A stretch of DNA of 64,000 nucleotides from Microtetraspora glauca. GTDB taxonomy: Bacteria; Actinomycetota; Actinomycetes; Streptomycetales; Streptomycetaceae. This document shows positions 27,665 to 35,725 of this stretch, in pieces; within the stretch, counting starts at the first letter, position 1; the number at the start of each line of letters is the position of its first letter. The stretch spans positions 144,121 to 208,120 of the forward strand of contig JOFO01000010.1 in the NCBI GenBank assembly GCA_000721275.1. Reading direction: 5' to 3'. The translations under genes and the position numbers were made by a program. Below the pieces are notes generated by a model. That model had not been told where the DNA came from. It saw only the letters and a program-made list of their open reading frames with translations, and ran no database searches.

Positions 27665-28369
27665 ATGACCGCCATGGACATGTCCCCCGAGGCGCTGGTG
27701 CGCGAGCACACCGTCTACGCCTGTGTGATGGGCTCGCGCGCCTTCGGTCTGGCGACCGAGGACAGCGACACCGACGTCCGGGGCGTCTACCTCGCCCCGA
27801 CGCCGCTCTTCTGGCGCTTCGACAAGCCCCCGGCGCACGTGGAGGGCCCGGCCCCGGAGCAGTTCAGCTGGGAGCTGGAACGCTTCTGCGAGCTGGCCCT
27901 CCGCAACAACCCCAACGTCCTGGAGTGCCTGCACTCCCCGCTCGTCACCCGCACCACCGAGGTGGGCGCCGAGCTCGTCGCGCTGCGCGGCGCCTTCCTC
28001 TCCCGTCAGGCCCACGCCACCTTCGTGCGGTACGCGGGCGGCCAGCGCCGCAAGCTGGAGGCGGACGTCCGCCAGTACGGGCATCCGCGCTGGAAGCACG
28101 CCATGCACCTGCTGCGCCTGCTGGCGAGCTGCCGGGACCTGCTCCGCACCGGCGCGCTGCGGATCGACGTGGGCGACGACCGGGAGCGGCTGCTCGCGGT
28201 GAAGCGCGGCGAGCTGCCGTGGCCGGAGGTGGAGGCGTGGATGAACCGCCTCCAGGACGAGGCCGACGGCGCGCTCGCCGCCTCCCCGCTCCCGCCGGCC
28301 CCCGACCACGCGCGCGTGCAGGACTTCCTGGTCCGCGCCCGCCGCGCCTCCGCCCTGCAGGAGCTCTAG
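27665..28369 (+). CDS. Nucleotidyltransferase-fold protein (COG3541-like)
   Basis: A 234-residue protein with a Pol-beta-type nucleotidyltransferase motif: GSRAFGLATEDSDTDVRG at 23-40, giving the GS loop and the metal-binding D35 and D37. A helical domain follows with LECLHSPL and HAMHLLRLLASCRDLL. Similar proteins are found in phages and bacteria and resemble RNA-repair or tRNA-modifying transferases, but the substrate is unknown. Eleven bp after the Rieske gene, so possibly cotranscribed. It converges on the ADP-ribosylglycohydrolase gene with only 4 bp between stops. Confidence 0.82.
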   Translation: MTAMDMSPEALVREHTVYACVMGSRAFGLATEDSDTDVRGVYLAPTPLFWRFDKPPAHVEGPAPEQFSWELERFCELALRNNPNVLECLHSPLVTRTTEVGAELVALRGAFLSRQAHATFVRYAGGQRRKLEADVRQYGHPRWKHAMHLLRLLASCRDLLRTGALRIDVGDDRERLLAVKRGELPWPEVEAWMNRLQDEADGALAASPLPPAPDHARVQDFLVRARRASALQEL

Positions 28370-28373
28370 CCGC

Positions 28374-29387
28374 TCACGCGTCCCAGAGCGCCCCGAGGGC
28401 CAGCAGTTCGTCCCGGTGCTCGATCCGCGCGGTCCACTCGGCGGGCCAGGCGTCGGCGCCGAGGTGGGCGCCCGCGAACGCGCCGGCGAGGGCGGCGATC
28501 GAGTCGGAGTCGCCGCGGGTGCAGGCGGCCCGGCGCAGCGCGGTCACCGGCTCGCCGGGGAACATCAGGAAGCAGAGCAGCCCGGTGGCCAGCGCCTCCT
28601 CCGCGATCCAGCCGTCGCCGGTGTACGCGCACGGGTCGAGCTCCGGGTCGGCGGTGCGCTGCACGGCGGCGAGCCGTTCCAGGACGGCCAGGCACTCGTC
28701 CCAGCCGCGCCGGACGAAGTGCGCGGCGCTCGGGTCCTGGGAGCGGGTCCACAGGTCGCCGAGCCAGCGCTCGTGGTACCGGTCGCGGTTCTCGTACGCG
28801 TACGAGCGCAGCTGCCCGACGAGCCCGGTCGGGTCCGCCCCCTGGGCGAGCAGCCACACGGCCCGCGCGGTGAGGTCGGAGGCGGCGAGCCCGGTGGGGT
28901 GCCCGTGGGTGAGCGCGGCCTGGAGCTGGGCGGCGCCGGCCCGCTGCTCCTCGCTGAGGCCGGGGACCAGCCCGATGGGCGCCACCCGCATGTTGGCCCC
29001 GCAGCCCTTGGAACCGATCTGGCTGGCGTCCTGCCAGGACCGGTCGCTGTCGAGGAGGTGACAGGCGAGCATGCAGGTACGGCCCGGGGCCCGGTTGTTC
29101 TCCGGGGAGCGGTACCAGGCGACGTACTCGTCGCGGAGGGGCCGGGCGAGCCGGTGCGGGGTGAGCGATCCGCTCTCCATGGCGGTCTTGACGCCCCGGG
29201 CGAAGGCGAGCGTCATCTGGGTGTCGTCGGTGATGTACGCGGTCCCCCGGGTCACCGGCAGCTCCATCGTCCGCCACGGACCGCACTTCGCGAGGATCGA
29301 GGGCACGTCGTTGAACTCGGTCGGGAAGCCCAGCGCGTCGCCGAGCGCCAGCCCCATCAGCGTCCCCGTCGCGGCCTGCTTGGTCAT
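28374..29387 (-). CDS. ADP-ribosylglycohydrolase (DraG-like), last gene of the NAD operon
   Basis: A 337-residue helical hydrolase that removes ADP-ribose from protein, nucleic acid or small-molecule adducts. Metal-site motifs are visible: GLALGDALGFPTEF at the start, ITDDTQMTLA (Asp54, Asp55, Thr56), GCGANMRVAPIG and the C-terminal TRGDSDSIAALAGAFAGA holding the last Asp ligands. Its ATG overlaps the stop of the NrtR-like gene. Position with nadR and a Nudix regulator points to NAD/ADP-ribose homeostasis. Confidence 0.92.
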   Translation of the reverse strand: MTKQAATGTLMGLALGDALGFPTEFNDVPSILAKCGPWRTMELPVTRGTAYITDDTQMTLAFARGVKTAMESGSLTPHRLARPLRDEYVAWYRSPENNRAPGRTCMLACHLLDSDRSWQDASQIGSKGCGANMRVAPIGLVPGLSEEQRAGAAQLQAALTHGHPTGLAASDLTARAVWLLAQGADPTGLVGQLRSYAYENRDRYHERWLGDLWTRSQDPSAAHFVRRGWDECLAVLERLAAVQRTADPELDPCAYTGDGWIAEEALATGLLCFLMFPGEPVTALRRAACTRGDSDSIAALAGAFAGAHLGADAWPAEWTARIEHRDELLALGALWDA

Positions 29388-30112
29388 GCGGATCGTCCTT
29401 CCGGTCGGAGCAGCGGCGGGTGGAGGGCCGTGGCCTCCCCCGCCCGGTAGAGCGCGGCCGGTTTCCCCCGTCCGCCGGTGCGGCGCGGCGGTCCTTCCAC
29501 GGGCTCCACGAAGCCGGGGGTGGTGAGGACCTTGCGCCGGAAGTTGGGGCGGTCCAGCGGGACGCCCCAGACCGTCTCGTACACCTGCCGGAGCTCGCCG
29601 AGGGTGAACTCGGGCGGGCAGAAGGCGGTGGCGAGGCAGGTGTACTCCAGCTTGGCGCCGACGCGTTCGCGGGCGTCGGCGAGGATGCGGTCGTGGTCGA
29701 AGGCGAGCGCCGGGACCTCGTCGTAGGGCAGCCACCGGGCCTCCGCCGCGTCGCCGCCGCCGCGCGGTTCGGGCAGGTCGGGGACGAGCGCCGTGTAGGC
29801 GACCGAGACGACCCGCATGCGGGGGTCGCGGTCGGGGTCGGTGTAGGTGCGGAGCTGTTCGAGGTGGAGCCGGGCGACGGTCGCGCCGCCGAGCCCGGTC
29901 TCCTCGGCGAGCTCGCGGCGGGCGGCGGCGCCGGCCGACTCGCGGGGCAGCACGAAGCCGCCGGGGAGCGCCCAGGCGCCCGCGTAGGGCTCCTGGCCGC
30001 GCTGGACGAGGAGGACGTGCAGCCGGCCGGAGCGGACGGTCAGCACGGCGAGGTCGACGGTGACGGCGAAGGGCTCGAAGGCCCGGGGGTCGTACCCCTC
30101 GGGGGGGTTCAT
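29384..30112 (-). CDS. nrtR: NrtR-like Nudix-domain transcriptional regulator
   Basis: A 242-residue protein with an N-terminal Nudix domain and a C-terminal winged helix (about 150-215: FTLGELRQVYETVWGVPLDRPNFRRKVLTTPGFV), the NrtR layout. NrtR represses NAD genes and is released by ADP-ribose. The Nudix box is intact here (Gly52, Glu58 and RELAEETGL at 66-74), so hydrolase activity on ADP-ribose or another nucleotide may persist, unlike in many regulators. The ATG at 30110-30112 overlaps the nadR stop. A palindromic operator candidate stands before nadR (31244-31264). A plain Nudix hydrolase is the alternative. Confidence 0.85.
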   Translation of the reverse strand: MNPPEGYDPRAFEPFAVTVDLAVLTVRSGRLHVLLVQRGQEPYAGAWALPGGFVLPRESAGAAARRELAEETGLGGATVARLHLEQLRTYTDPDRDPRMRVVSVAYTALVPDLPEPRGGGDAAEARWLPYDEVPALAFDHDRILADARERVGAKLEYTCLATAFCPPEFTLGELRQVYETVWGVPLDRPNFRRKVLTTPGFVEPVEGPPRRTGGRGKPAALYRAGEATALHPPLLRPEGRSA

Positions 30113-31104
30113 CGGCGCTCCGGGAAGGGGGTGGCGAGGAGCGCGTCGACGGCGGCGACGGCGGTCGCGAGGCGTTCCTCGTGGGGGCCGGTGAGGACGA
30201 CGGTGCGGCGTCCGGTGCGGGTGAGCCGCGCGAGCAGCCGGGCGGTGGTCCAGGCCCGGGTGCCGTCGTCGGCGGGGCCGGCGCCGCGGTGGTCGGTGAG
30301 CAGCCAGAGGTCGTGCCGGCCGCGGGCGGCGACGGCGCCGGTGGCGGGGCTGACGGTGCCGAGGTCCCGCTCGTGCCGGACGGCGGTGGCGAAGGCGTCG
30401 GTGTCGCAGACGAGGAGCGGCGAGCCGGCCCGGGCGGCCTCCTCCTCCCGCTCGGCCTGCTCCTGGGCGAGGACGGGGAAGTCGGCGGAGTGCGGCGGGC
30501 CGTCGGAGGGGCCGGGGCCGGGCCGTACGGCGCGCGGCTCGGGGACGCACCGGGTGCGCGCCCAGACGCCGCCGCGCCGCCGGTAGTGGTCGGTGAGGGC
30601 GCGGGCGAGGGTGGTGGTCCCGCTGTGCGCGGCGCCGAGGACGACGACCCGGCGGGTGAGCGCGGCCCGGACGGGCGCGGCCAGCAGGTCCCAGTGGGCG
30701 GCGGGGTCGGCGCGGACGGCCGCGGTGGTGACGGGGTGGGCCCGGCGTCCGGGGTCGACGGCGACGGCGCCGAGGCGGCGGGCGAGCGCGTCCCCGTACG
30801 GCGCCGAGGTGAAGACGGCGTCGACGGGTTCCCGGACGGCGGCCGCGACGGCGGCGGGCAGGTCGGTGCCGGGCTCGGTGTCGGCGCCGAGGACGAGGGC
30901 GCCGGGGTGCAGCTCGCGCATCCAGGCGACCCGCTCGGCGGGCGGCAGCGGGTCGGCGGCGGTGCCGGCGACGACGACGGTGACGCGGGCGCAGCGGCCG
31001 AGGGCGGTGCGGACGAGGTCGTGGTGGCCCGCGTGGGGCGGGCAGAACCGGCCGGGGACGAGGCCGTGGCCGTACGCGGCGCCGGGGCCGTGAGGCGTCT
31101 TCAC
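30109..31104 (-). CDS. nadR: NadR-like NMN adenylyltransferase/ribosylnicotinamide kinase
   Basis: A 331-residue two-domain NAD salvage enzyme. The adenylyltransferase domain (about 10-145) has the nucleotide-binding GRFCPPHAGHHDL with His24 and His27. The second domain (150-331) resembles the ribosylnicotinamide kinase, but its P-loop reads GAAHSGTTTL (157-166), with Thr163 where the Walker Lys is expected. There is no N-terminal DNA-binding helix, so regulation falls to the neighbouring NrtR. GTG start at 31102-31104 after AGGAGG. It is the first gene of a three-gene NAD operon. Confidence 0.87.
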   Translation of the reverse strand: MKTPHGPGAAYGHGLVPGRFCPPHAGHHDLVRTALGRCARVTVVVAGTAADPLPPAERVAWMRELHPGALVLGADTEPGTDLPAAVAAAVREPVDAVFTSAPYGDALARRLGAVAVDPGRRAHPVTTAAVRADPAAHWDLLAAPVRAALTRRVVVLGAAHSGTTTLARALTDHYRRRGGVWARTRCVPEPRAVRPGPGPSDGPPHSADFPVLAQEQAEREEEAARAGSPLLVCDTDAFATAVRHERDLGTVSPATGAVAARGRHDLWLLTDHRGAGPADDGTRAWTTARLLARLTRTGRRTVVLTGPHEERLATAVAAVDALLATPFPERR

Positions 31105-31243
31105 GCGGTCGCCTCCTGTCGGCTGGTCCGGATCTCCACCGTCCCCGGCCGTGGCCGGTGTCCTGGTCCACCCCCGTGGGTCCAGGTCCGCCGGCCGGGT
31201 GCGGCGGGCGGGGACGGTGGAGCGTTGTGCGTGCCCGACTCTT

Positions 31244-31264
31244 TAAGAGTCACCCTGACTATAA
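31244..31264 (-). promoter_or_regulatory. Candidate NrtR operator upstream of nadR
   Basis: On the plus strand TAAGAGTCA (31244-31252), CCC and TGACTATAA (31256-31264) form a 9-3-9 inverted repeat with 7 of 9 positions matching, the half-sites resembling the TATAGTCA/TGACTATA type reported for NrtR. The outer left half also belongs to a second palindrome GACTCTTTAAGAGTC (31237-31251). It is about 140 bp upstream of the nadR start and is the only AT-rich patch in this gap, so it probably overlaps the promoter. Confidence 0.65.
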
Positions 31265-31302
31265 AAGACGGCGGACCGCCCGCACAAGGCCGGACGAGCG
31301 GA

Positions 31303-31343
31303 GAGGCCCGTGCCCCGCGCGGATCGCGCGGGGCACGGGCCTC
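31303..31343. terminator. Hairpin terminator downstream of rluB, 19-bp perfect stem
   Basis: Bases 31303-31321 pair perfectly with 31325-31343 around a GAT loop. It ends the minus-strand parA-to-rluB operon (rluB stop 31368) and insulates the nadR promoter region. Confidence 0.85.
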
Positions 31344-31367
31344 CGGCCGTCAGGAAGGGCTCGCCCT

Positions 31368-32492
31368 CTACAGGCCGACTTCCTTCATCAGCATGCCGAC
31401 CTCGGTGTTGGACAGCCGCCGCAGCCAGCCCGACTTCTGGTCGCCCAGGGTGATCGGGCCGAAGGCGGTGCGGACCAGCTTCTCCACCGGGAAGCCCGCC
31501 TCGGCGAGCATCCGGCGCACGATGTGCTTGCGGCCCTCGTGGAGCACGACCTCGACCAGGTAGTTCTTGCCGGTCTGCTCGACCACCCGGAAGTGGTCGG
31601 CGCGGGCGTAGCCGTCCTCCAGCTGGATGCCCTCCTTGAGCCGCTTGCCGACCTCGCGGGGCAGCGGGCCGGTGATGGCGGCCAGGTAGGTCTTCTTCAC
31701 GCCGTACTTGGGGTGGGTGAGACGGTGGGCCAGCTCGCCGTGGTTGGTGAGCAGGATGATGCCCTCGGTCTCGGTGTCGAGCCGGCCGACGTGGAAGAGC
31801 CGGGTCTCGCGGTTGGTGACGTAGTCGCCGAGGCACTGGCGGCCGTCCGGGTCCTCCATGGTGGAGACGACGCCGGCCGGCTTGTTCAGGGCGAAGAACT
31901 GGTACGACTGGGTGGCGACGGTCAGGCCGTCGACCCGGATCTCGTCGCTGTCCTTCACCCGGAGGCCCTGCTCCAGGACGATCTCGCCGTTGACCTCGAC
32001 GCGGGCCTGCTCGATCAGCTCCTCGCAGGCGCGGCGCGAGCCGTAACCGGCGCGGGCCAGCACCTTCTGGAGGCGCTCGCCCTCCTGCTCGGCGCCCGGG
32101 AAGGTCTTGGGGGTCTTGACCTCGGGCTTGTTCGCGTACCGCTCGCGGTTGCGCTCCTCGGCCCTGGCCTCGTACTCGCGCGAGCGCGCCGGGGCCGTCC
32201 GGCCGCCGCCCCACCGCTGCCCGGAGGGCTGCTTCGGGGACTGCTTGGGCCCGCCCTTGGCGCCGCCGCGCGCCGCCTCGCCGCGGCCCTTGCGGGGGCC
32301 GCCCTTGGCGCCGTCGGAGGGCATGTTCACGTCGTACGCGCGCTCCTCCGGGCGGGTCTTGCGGGGGCGGCCGGCGCTCTGGCCGCGCTCGTCGCGGTTG
32401 TTGCCCGCGCCCCGGTAGTTGCCGCGGCCGCCGCTCTTGGCACCACGGCTCCCGCCGTTGTTTCCGCTGTTCCTGCCGCTGCTGCTTCGCAT
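31368..32492 (-). CDS. rluB: 23S rRNA pseudouridine synthase (RluB/RsuA family) with basic Gly-rich N-terminus
   Basis: A 374-residue protein. Residues 1-135 are a disordered Arg/Gly/Lys-rich extension, probably RNA-binding. An S4 domain follows (about 140-190, LQKVLARAGYGSRRACEELI), then the catalytic domain with HVGRLDTETEGIILLTN, where Asp239 is the nucleophile, and the family end VVLHEGRKHIVRRMLAEAGFPVEKLVR. It isomerises a uridine in large-subunit rRNA. The ATG at 32490-32492 shares one base with the scpB stop (TGATG). The position after scpA-scpB is the usual actinobacterial arrangement. Confidence 0.93.
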   Translation of the reverse strand: MRSSSGRNSGNNGGSRGAKSGGRGNYRGAGNNRDERGQSAGRPRKTRPEERAYDVNMPSDGAKGGPRKGRGEAARGGAKGGPKQSPKQPSGQRWGGGRTAPARSREYEARAEERNRERYANKPEVKTPKTFPGAEQEGERLQKVLARAGYGSRRACEELIEQARVEVNGEIVLEQGLRVKDSDEIRVDGLTVATQSYQFFALNKPAGVVSTMEDPDGRQCLGDYVTNRETRLFHVGRLDTETEGIILLTNHGELAHRLTHPKYGVKKTYLAAITGPLPREVGKRLKEGIQLEDGYARADHFRVVEQTGKNYLVEVVLHEGRKHIVRRMLAEAGFPVEKLVRTAFGPITLGDQKSGWLRRLSNTEVGMLMKEVGL

Positions 32493-33094
32493 CAAACTTC
32501 CGTCGTCTCTTCGTCCGCTGGTCCGTCCCTGTCGGGATGGAACGACGGAACGCCTTCCAGGGAGTCCGGTTCGACCGCGTCCGCCTCGGGGAGGAAGGGC
32601 GCGAGCTCCGGGAGTTCGTCCAGGCCGCGCAGGCCCATCCGCTCCAGGAAGTAGTTCGTCGTCCTGTACAGGATCGCACCTGTTTCGGGTTCCGCGCCCG
32701 CCTCCTCCACCAGACCCCGCTGGAGCAGGGTCCGCATCACGCCGTCGCAGTTGACCCCGCGGACCGCGGAGACCCGGGAGCGGCTGACCGGCTGGCGGTA
32801 CGCGACCACCGCCAGGGTCTCCAGCGCGGCCTGGGTCAGCCGGGCCTGCTGGCCGTCCAGGACGAAGGCCTCGACGGCGGCGGCGTGGGCGGGGCGGGTG
32901 TAGTAGCGCCAGCCGCCGGCGACCCGGCGCAGCTCGAAGCCGCGCCCGTCGGCGGTGTACTCGTCGGCCAGCTCGTGCAGGGCGTCGGCGACCTCGCGCG
33001 GGGTGCGGTCGAGGACCTTGGCGAGGTGCGCCTCGGTGGCGGGCTCGTCGACGACCATGAGGACGGCTTCGAGGGCGGGCTTGAGGTCGCTCAT
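32492..33094 (-). CDS. scpB: Segregation and condensation protein ScpB
   Basis: A 200-residue SMC-complex partner made of two winged-helix domains. Family stretches are LKPALEAVLMVVDEPATEAHLAKVL, LRRVAGGWRYYTRP, LTQAALETLAVVAYRQPVSRSRVSAVRGVN and YRTTNYFLERMGLRGLDELPEL. It joins ScpA and SMC to compact and segregate chromosomes. The ATG overlaps the scpA stop by 4 bp. The last 30 residues are acidic and poorly conserved. Confidence 0.96.
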   Translation of the reverse strand: MSDLKPALEAVLMVVDEPATEAHLAKVLDRTPREVADALHELADEYTADGRGFELRRVAGGWRYYTRPAHAAAVEAFVLDGQQARLTQAALETLAVVAYRQPVSRSRVSAVRGVNCDGVMRTLLQRGLVEEAGAEPETGAILYRTTNYFLERMGLRGLDELPELAPFLPEADAVEPDSLEGVPSFHPDRDGPADEETTEV

Positions 33095-34065
33095 GCGGGC
33101 TCCGGTGCTTCCTGGTCGAACTCTGCGGTGACACGGGTCTCGCCGTCGCCGCCGGTCCAGGCGACCGTGAGCTCGCCGAGCGGGTCCGGCTGGTCGAGGG
33201 CGACGGCCTTCTCCCGGTACAGCTCCAGGAGGGCGAGGAAGCGGGCGACGACGGTGAGGGTGTCCCCGGCGTCCTCGATCAGCTCCCGGAACCGCGCGGT
33301 GCCGCGCTCGCGCAGCAGGGCGGCGACGACGCCCGCCTGCTCCTGGACGCTGACCAGCGGGGCGTGGATGTGGTCCACGTACACCTGCGGGGCGGCCTTC
33401 GGCTGCAGGGCCTTCACGGCGAGCTTCGCGAACCCCTCGGCGCCGATCGAGATGACGACCTCGGGCAGCAGCTCGGCGTGGTGCGGCTCCAGGCCGACGG
33501 TCCGGGGGTGCCGCCGCCCCTCCGCCTCCCAGCGCTCCGCGAAGATCTCGGCGATCCGCTTGTACGCGCGGTACTGGAGGAGCCGGGCGAAGAGCAGGTC
33601 GCGGGCCTCCAGGAGGGCGAGGTCGGCCTCGTCCTCCACCTCGGCGGCGGGCAGCAGCCGGGCGGCCTTGAGGTCGAGCAGGGTGGCGGCGACGACCAGG
33701 AACTCGGTGGTCTGGTCGAGGTCGCCGTCCGGCCCGAGCGCCCGGAGGTGGGCCATGAACTCGTCGGTGACCTGCGAGAGCGCGACCTCGGTGACGTCCA
33801 GCTTGTGCTTGGTGATCAGCTGGAGCAGCAGGTCGAACGGCCCCTCGAAGTTGGCCAGCCGCACGGTGAACCGCCCGTCCCCCGCTTCGGGGCCCGGCTC
33901 CTCCGGCGGCGGTACGGCTCCGGGGGCGTCGCCCGGGACGGCCGCGGGTTCGGCGGCGGCCGGGGCGGGGGGTGCGGTCCCGGGGGCGCCGGAGGGCGGC
34001 CCGCCGCCCCGGCCCAGCGCGCGGCGGCGCGGTGGGCGGGACGTTTCGTCGGCGTGCGGGTGCAT
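33091..34065 (-). CDS. scpA: Segregation and condensation protein ScpA (kleisin)
   Basis: A 324-residue kleisin that bridges SMC heads and binds ScpB. After a Pro/Ala-rich lead of about 70 residues comes the conserved FTVRLANFEGPFDLLLQLITKHKLDVTEVALSQVTDEFMAHL, then EFLVVAATLLDLKAARLLP, and a C-terminal winged helix around 230-300. It is longer than the Bacillus protein owing to the N-terminal extension. It overlaps scpB and follows the RHH-like gene by 47 bp within the parA operon. Confidence 0.95.
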   Translation of the reverse strand: MHPHADETSRPPRRRALGRGGGPPSGAPGTAPPAPAAAEPAAVPGDAPGAVPPPEEPGPEAGDGRFTVRLANFEGPFDLLLQLITKHKLDVTEVALSQVTDEFMAHLRALGPDGDLDQTTEFLVVAATLLDLKAARLLPAAEVEDEADLALLEARDLLFARLLQYRAYKRIAEIFAERWEAEGRRHPRTVGLEPHHAELLPEVVISIGAEGFAKLAVKALQPKAAPQVYVDHIHAPLVSVQEQAGVVAALLRERGTARFRELIEDAGDTLTVVARFLALLELYREKAVALDQPDPLGELTVAWTGGDGETRVTAEFDQEAPEPA

Positions 34066-34112
34066 CGGGGCGGTTCCAGGGGTGCGGGGGCGGGGCCGCC
34101 CGCAGGGTACCT

Positions 34113-34595
34113 TCAGCGACCGCGCAGACGGCGGACGAGGATGCTCGCGTCGCCGCGGGACTCCAGGTCGGCCAGGACCACGGCGACCGCCTCGCGGACG
34201 ATCCGGCCGCGGTCGACGGCGAGCCCGTGCTCGCCGCGCAGCACGAGCCGCGCGTGCTCCAGGTCCATCAGTTCCTCGGCGGAGACGTAGACCGTGATCT
34301 TCTCGTCGTGGCGTTCCCGCCCGCTGGGGCGCCGGTTGGTGGTCCGGCCCCGGCGCCGCGCGGGCGCGGCCGGCTGGGCGGCGGGCTTCGCGGGGGCCGC
34401 CTCGGTCTCCCGGGCGCGCGGCTCGGCCGCCTCCGAGCCGGCCGGGGCGTGCTCGGCGGAACCGGCGGCGGCGTCCGCTCCGGCGGCCGTGTCGCTCTCA
34501 CCCGCCGGAGCGGGAACGGTTCGGCGGGGCGACGACGACTGCAGTGCCATCCCCCCGGTCGTACGGAAGAGTTCGTCGGCTCCGGGCAGACTCAC
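34113..34595 (-). CDS. Putative ribbon-helix-helix partner of the ParA-like ATPase
   Basis: A 160-residue protein. Residues 1-95 are disordered, Ala/Pro/Glu-rich and then Arg-rich (ARRRGRTTNRRPSGRERHD). The last 60 residues read KITVYVSAEELMDLEHARL, then a turn and DRGRIVREAVAVVLADLESRG, the strand-helix-helix pattern of ribbon-helix-helix DNA-binding domains. I start it at the GTG 34593-34595, which overlaps the parA stop by GTGA; an internal ATG at 34549 is possible. Small RHH proteins pair with ParA ATPases in plasmid partition, so this could be its DNA-binding partner. The RHH call is my reading, not a database hit. Confidence 0.6.
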   Translation of the reverse strand: MSLPGADELFRTTGGMALQSSSPRRTVPAPAGESDTAAGADAAAGSAEHAPAGSEAAEPRARETEAAPAKPAAQPAAPARRRGRTTNRRPSGRERHDEKITVYVSAEELMDLEHARLVLRGEHGLAVDRGRIVREAVAVVLADLESRGDASILVRRLRGR

Positions 34596-35725
34596 TCGGC
34601 GTGACACCGGGCGAGCACCTCCCTGGCGAGCTGGCGGTAGGCGGCGGCGCCCACGGAGTTGGAGGCGTACGTGGTGATGGGCTCGCCGGCGACCGTGGTC
34701 TCCGGGAAGCGCACCGTCCGGCCGATCACCGTGTGGTAGACGTGGTCGTCGAACGCCTCGACGACCCGCGCCAGCACCTCGCGGGAGTGCACGGTCCGCG
34801 AGTCGTACATGGTGGCGAGGATGCCGTCGAGCTCCAGCTCGGGGTTGAGCCGCTCCTGGACCTTCTCGATGGTCTCGGTCAGCAGCGCGACGCCGCGCAG
34901 CGCGAAGAACTCGCACTCCAGCGGCACGATGACCTTGTGAGCCGCCGTCAGGGCGTTCACGGTCAGCAGGCCGAGCGAGGGCTGACAGTCGATCACGATG
35001 TAGTCGTAGTCGTTCATCAGCGGCTTGAGGGCGCGCTGGAGCGTGGACTCGCGCGCGACCTCGGAGACCAGCTGCACCTCGGCGGCGGAGAGGTCGATGT
35101 TGCTCGGCAGCAGGTCCATGTTGGGGACCGCCGTCTTGAGCAGGACCTCGTCCGCCGACATGCCCCGCTCCATGAGCAGGTTGTAGACGGTGAGGTCGAG
35201 CTCCATCGGGTTCACGCCGAGGCCGACCGACAGGGCTCCCTGCGGGTCGAAGTCGACGAGCAGCACCCGCCGTCCGTACTCGGCGAGCGCGGCACCCAGG
35301 TTGATGGTCGACGTGGTCTTGCCGACGCCGCCCTTCTGGTTGCACATCGCGATGATCTTGGCGGGACCGTGGTCGGTCAGCGGGCCCGGGATCGGGAAGT
35401 ACGGCAGCGGCCGTCCGGTCGGGCCGATCCGCTCGCGGCGCTGGCGGGCAGCGTCGGGCGCGAGGGTGGCCGCGTACTCCGGGTCGGGCTCGTACTCGGC
35501 GTCGGGGTCGTAGAAGTGCCCCTCGGGCAGCTCGTCGTAGGCGGCGAAGTGGGTGGACTCTCGGCCCATCTCGTTGCCGGCCGTGGCGTTCACGTGTAGG
35601 CCGTCCATCGTCTTCAGCGTGTGGGGTGTCGTCATGGGCTGGTGCGTCGCGAAGGTCCGCACCGCGACGGAGCCGACCGGGGCACCTGGCGCACCGCTCC
35701 CGGGAGTAAATGTCGACTCATTCAC
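34592..35725 (-). CDS. parA: ParA/Soj-family ATPase
   Basis: A 377-residue ParA-type ATPase. A 115-residue Pro-rich N-terminal extension precedes the deviant Walker A KGGVGKTT (131-138), followed by VDFDPQGALSVGLG and YDYIVIDCQPSLGLLTVNAL. This is not the oriC parA, which sits beside parB and gidB; the scpAB-linked type is a separate conserved family, SCO1772-like in my recollection. The GTG at 35723-35725 lies 11 bases after a strong AAGGAGG; an in-frame start further upstream (ATG 35759-35761) would put that site inside the gene. It heads the operon parA, RHH gene, scpA, scpB, rluB. Confidence 0.9.
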   Translation of the reverse strand: MNESTFTPGSGAPGAPVGSVAVRTFATHQPMTTPHTLKTMDGLHVNATAGNEMGRESTHFAAYDELPEGHFYDPDAEYEPDPEYAATLAPDAARQRRERIGPTGRPLPYFPIPGPLTDHGPAKIIAMCNQKGGVGKTTSTINLGAALAEYGRRVLLVDFDPQGALSVGLGVNPMELDLTVYNLLMERGMSADEVLLKTAVPNMDLLPSNIDLSAAEVQLVSEVARESTLQRALKPLMNDYDYIVIDCQPSLGLLTVNALTAAHKVIVPLECEFFALRGVALLTETIEKVQERLNPELELDGILATMYDSRTVHSREVLARVVEAFDDHVYHTVIGRTVRFPETTVAGEPITTYASNSVGAAAYRQLAREVLARCHAE

